From positions 269,966 through 333,965 of the forward strand of contig NZ_CP033971.1 in assembly GCF_003854935.1 (NCBI RefSeq): a stretch of DNA of 64,000 bases, in the 5' to 3' direction. A model generated the notes under the pieces. That model was not told the origin of the DNA. It was given only the letters and a program-made list of their open reading frames with translations, and made no database searches. Position numbers and translations under genes: made by a program. The DNA comes from Cupriavidus pauculus. GTDB lineage: Bacteria > Pseudomonadota > Gammaproteobacteria > Burkholderiales > Burkholderiaceae. How positions within the stretch are numbered: the first letter of the stretch is position 1; every line of letters begins with the position of its first letter. Shown one piece after another: positions 61,270 through 64,000 of the stretch.

Positions 61270-61600
61270 ATCGTGAGCGATACAGCGTCGTCCCGCAGTG
61301 GTTGCAGATGTGGTATTGCCGGACCTTGATGAATGCTTGCTCGCGCCACACGCGGATACTGCGCGACCCACAGCATTTGCAAGACATACCGCCGACCGCA
61401 TTGCCGGGATTGGCCTTGGCGTACTGTTCGACGCTGGGTGGGCCCGGACGGGTCAGGACGTAGACGACGAGTCCGAAGTAGGAGAAGACGAAGCATGCAA
61501 TGGTCCAACCGAACTTCGAGCGGTCATCCCGCTGGGCCCACCGGAAGGCCACGTAGGTTGGGATGAAAGTGACAACGAGCACAGCAAAATAGGGGGTCAA
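61268..61600 (-). CDS. Membrane-anchored zinc-ribbon protein
   Basis: A 110-residue protein with two membrane segments (about 4-20 and 32-50, FAVLVVTFIPTYVAF and TIACFVFSYFGLVVYVL). A C-terminal zinc ribbon follows: CKCCGSRSIRVW near 74-85 and CNHCGTTL near 98-105, four to five Cys in CxC..C/CxxC arrangement. The only good start is TTG ending at 61600, with GGAG seven bases upstream. It lies downstream of the FlhDC-like gene on the same strand with 42 bases between and may be co-transcribed. Family not recognised. Confidence 0.65.
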   Translation of the reverse strand: MTPYFAVLVVTFIPTYVAFRWAQRDDRSKFGWTIACFVFSYFGLVVYVLTRPGPPSVEQYAKANPGNAVGGMSCKCCGSRSIRVWREQAFIKVRQYHICNHCGTTLYRSR

Positions 61601-61642
61601 GGTTCAACTCCAGTGTGGCACCCGGATGAGCACCGTGTTTCG

Positions 61643-62824
61643 TTACTTGCGGCGACGGTTGCCACCCCGGGTGGCCGTGAGAGTTCCGTTGCAGCAAGGG
61701 CATGTGAAGGAGTGGAGAAGCTCGATCCTCTCCGACGAATTGGACGCTAGGTATGGGGTCCCGCATTTCCGGCACGGCCAGACCGCCAACTCCTCGGTCA
61801 TGGCCATCGAGCGTGCCAGGTGCATGGAGCGCTCCGGAGGCACCTTGCAATCTTCGGCGAAGAACGTTTTGTTGATGTCCATCGTCGCAACAAAGCTCTC
61901 GGGCGTCGAGACCTCCCGCGCAATGGCCGAGCGGAACAACCACATCTGGAACGTCGATTGCACGCGCCTCTGCGGAGTCTCGATGAACCACGTCAGCGAC
62001 GAAGGCGGCTGGCCCGACGGCGACGATTTGCCATGAATCCTTCGGTAGGCGTCCCGGGTGAATTCAAGGCTGGTATTGAACAGCGAAGAGACGCTCTTGG
62101 CGCGGCACCCGAAGTCGAGGAACGCCTCAAAGAGGGCATCGCGCACGAAGTTCTCCAGCCGGAACTTGCCCCACGGCTCCGAGTGGGGAAGCTTGTCGGT
62201 GTGCATGGGCGACGATTCCATGAGGTAGTGGGCAACGAGTTCGCGCGAGAGCCGGCCCGCGTGCGTCTCCAGCCAGAACATCTCGTTATCGAAACGCCAG
62301 TGGAAGAGCGGCACCAGGCGTTCCGATATGGCCACATCCATTTCGTGCTGCGGGACCGAGCGCAAATAGGCGGCAAGTTCGTTTGAGATGCCGACGAGCG
62401 GGGCCGCCAGCACCGACATGTTCAACATGTCGTACAGCGCCGTAATGTAGGACCGGTTTGTGTGCTCGAGCGCGAGACGTTCCACGATCGACAGATCGGC
62501 CGGCAAGGCCGACTGCAAACCATCCAGGGTGATGGTCGGAATACTGCCTTCGATGAAGGAACGCCAGTCCGCTACCGAGGATAGGGCAGGTGCGAATGCC
62601 AGGAAAGGCGTGCAGAAGACCTTGTTGGAGTTTTCCTGGTCGCTGCGGAACGCGAACAGGTCGTTGTGCTTGACCCGGAAAATGCGTTCCAGTTCGGGGC
62701 GGACGGCTACAGCGTTCACGACATAGTTGCTGATCCGCAGATTGGCCGACAAGGCGCGATCCTGTACCCAGTTCGGCAGGATGAACTGCTCGAAGATCGA
62801 GCGGGATGGGTTGGCTTGCATCAT
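61643..62824 (-). CDS. FlhC-family regulator with an FlhD-like segment (possible fused FlhDC/AcaDC)
   Basis: A 393-residue protein that I read as three parts. Residues about 1-110 are unrecognised. At about 118-190 is an FlhD-like helical part (HTNRSYITALYDMLNMSVLA, LVGISNELAAYLRSV, LFHWRFDNE), matching FlhD in the order SYL, LG, and FRFD. At about 225-385 is FlhC-like: RDAYRRIHGKSSPSGQPPSS (FlhC: YKELRGSPPPKG..P.S), WF near 279-280, then a zinc site C351, C354, C375, C378. FlhDC-like AcaCD and SetCD are master activators of conjugation in IncC plasmids and SXT. Start overlaps the upstream stop (TGATG). The FlhC part is likely, the FlhD part is inference. Confidence 0.65.
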   Translation of the reverse strand: MMQANPSRSIFEQFILPNWVQDRALSANLRISNYVVNAVAVRPELERIFRVKHNDLFAFRSDQENSNKVFCTPFLAFAPALSSVADWRSFIEGSIPTITLDGLQSALPADLSIVERLALEHTNRSYITALYDMLNMSVLAAPLVGISNELAAYLRSVPQHEMDVAISERLVPLFHWRFDNEMFWLETHAGRLSRELVAHYLMESSPMHTDKLPHSEPWGKFRLENFVRDALFEAFLDFGCRAKSVSSLFNTSLEFTRDAYRRIHGKSSPSGQPPSSLTWFIETPQRRVQSTFQMWLFRSAIAREVSTPESFVATMDINKTFFAEDCKVPPERSMHLARSMAMTEELAVWPCRKCGTPYLASNSSERIELLHSFTCPCCNGTLTATRGGNRRRK

Positions 62825-64000
62825 CAGGCTCCGGTAAGGCCAATCAGTTCGTTCTGGAAGGACTCCACCCGACGCCGCAGCGAAAGCAGGGCCGCACCGT
62901 GTTCCTTCTTTTTGATGGATTTGATCGTCGCACGGAACTTGTTCAGTGCGTCGTCCAGGTCGGCGCACAGGCCGTCGATGCGAAGCGCCGTGCTACGTGA
63001 ATCCGCCACCTGCGACTCGTGCGCCTGGATCTGGACGTTGAGATCGCCCAGGTGTTGCTGGGTCTCGCGCAACTGCGCCTTGGCCTCTTCCAGTTGCCTG
63101 TTGGCATCGAGGACGGCCTCCGCAATGTTCTTGTACTCCGACGGCACGACCTCGACCCGCACCTCCCGGACGACCTCGCGGATTTTCGATTCCGCCAGAG
63201 TCTTCTGCAGCGCCGTCTTCTCCGCGGTCAGCCGCGACACGAGCACCTGCAGCGACTCGACCGCATTTGCCTGGGAGCTCAGCGCCGCAGTGGAACGATC
63301 GAGCTGCTCTTTCTGCGCCAGCTTCTGCGCCTCGGAAAGGTTCGCTTGTTCCCGCATGATCCGCATCTGTGCTTCGAGATCCCGCTGGCGCTCGAGGCTC
63401 TCATTTAACTGGTCCTCGGCCGCCTGCAGCGTCGCCATGACGCTGTTCAGCTCCTGATGGGTCTTTCGGGACCATTCGATGTACGGAATGATGTCCTTGC
63501 GCGAATACGTCTCGTCGGACTTGCGCGCATCGATAAACCGCTGGATCTCTTCGTCTGTGATGTCAGATCGCTTGAGGATCGTCAGTTCGCCCAGGTTCAG
63601 AAACGTGATGGCGTCGGCGTTGTCCGAGAAGTGATGGAAAGCCTGAAGGTACTTGATGGCCGAGCCCCGGGAGATCCGCAACGCCTTGGCGGCGAAGGAA
63701 TACAGCAGCGTGTCAGCTTCGCTCTGCGCGCGCTCTCCGGCACCGAGCCGTTTCTGCACGGAGGTCAGGATCGCGTAATAGATCTGGAACATCCGTGAGC
63801 CGATGGCGGCGTGCTCGCTCAGAATGCGCCGGCGGGAGGTTTCAATCTCTTGTGCCGCCTGAACAATACGGCTGATTGCCGCATTGTCGACGTACTCGCC
63901 CAGCTGGTGAACGGCCAATTCACGTAACGAGTTCGATGCACCCGGATTGACGATATCGAATCGCGGGTTGTCCTTCTTGTCTTCGTTTCCTTTGCTTTCC
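62824..64000 (-). CDS. Coiled-coil DNA-binding-like protein, 5' end beyond the window
   Basis: An open frame of at least 391 residues runs from the right window edge (no stop reaching 64000) to a stop at 62824-62826. Sequence near residue 60-120 (of the part seen from LRELAVHQLGEYV) has FAAKALRISRGSAIKYLQAFHHF, a helix-turn-helix-like piece resembling DUF3102-type proteins. A long coiled coil follows (about 165-340; QANLSEAQKLAQKEQLDRS, LRETQQHLGDLNVQIQA). It overlaps the FlhDC-like gene by one base. The layout recalls KfrA/coiled-coil plasmid regulators, but the family is not certain. An ATG-like start at 63918 (TTG) lies inside the frame and is not the true start. Confidence 0.65.
   Translation of the reverse strand, partial: ESKGNEDKKDNPRFDIVNPGASNSLRELAVHQLGEYVDNAAISRIVQAAQEIETSRRRILSEHAAIGSRMFQIYYAILTSVQKRLGAGERAQSEADTLLYSFAAKALRISRGSAIKYLQAFHHFSDNADAITFLNLGELTILKRSDITDEEIQRFIDARKSDETYSRKDIIPYIEWSRKTHQELNSVMATLQAAEDQLNESLERQRDLEAQMRIMREQANLSEAQKLAQKEQLDRSTAALSSQANAVESLQVLVSRLTAEKTALQKTLAESKIREVVREVRVEVVPSEYKNIAEAVLDANRQLEEAKAQLRETQQHLGDLNVQIQAHESQVADSRSTALRIDGLCADLDDALNKFRATIKSIKKKEHGAALLSLRRRVESFQNELIGLTGA

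Overview
The window is GC-rich beta-proteobacterial DNA, most like a Burkholderiales (Ralstonia/Cupriavidus-type) megaplasmid or large conjugative plasmid. The evidence is the protein families present, the dense high-GC coding, and a linked iteron origin, ParA/ParB pair and conjugation region. No rRNA, tRNA, CRISPR array or intact insertion sequence was recognised.

Left arm (1 to about 24 kb): a patchwork of small metabolic and stress genes with their regulators. It holds a MocR regulator, an RclR/RclC-like pair, a glutathione transferase, a nitroreductase with an AhpD-like partner, three LysR regulators, an SDR, RidA, a cold-shock/DUF1294 protein, an isochorismatase-family hydrolase, lipoproteins, a pore-only K+ channel and a flavodoxin. 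Decayed genes lie between them: a GNAT acetyltransferase, RND pump and ECF sigma stubs, a thioredoxin-reductase-like gene with TGG changed to TGA, a frameshifted YggL and a hipBA remnant. This looks like an eroding accessory region.

Maintenance module (about 25.6 to 32.3 kb): four palindromes around CTTTCAAGCTTGAAAG (candidate centromere), parA and parB (overlapping), an array of GGTGAA-N5-TTTGGGG iterons, an inverted pair of half-iterons before the Rep_3 initiator gene, and a UvrD-type helicase.

Transfer module (32.5 to 60 kb): two divergent operons from about 44 kb. Leftward run VirB11, VirB2, VirB3, VirB4, VirB5 and VirB6 homologues, a TraI_2-domain protein lacking the usual HD residues, the coupling ATPase, and DUF4400 and DUF1845 (AcaB-like) proteins. 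Rightward run VirB8, VirB9, VirB10 and a lytic transglycosylase, followed without a break by a type IVb pilus set (TcpQ/PilL, PilN, PilO, PilP, PilQ, PilR, PilS, PilV). The two systems are joined by a protein that appears to combine VirB9-like and TcpQ-like segments.

Right end (60 to 64 kb): a lipoprotein, a Pmp3/YqaE peptide, a zinc-ribbon membrane protein, and a 393-residue protein in which I read an FlhD-like segment followed by an FlhC-like segment with a four-cysteine zinc site. This would be a one-chain relative of the FlhDC/AcaCD/SetCD activators. It overlaps a coiled-coil gene running off the window. The fused regulator and the T4SS/pilus hybrid operon are the most interesting items. 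Both rest on motif reading by eye and need profile searches.
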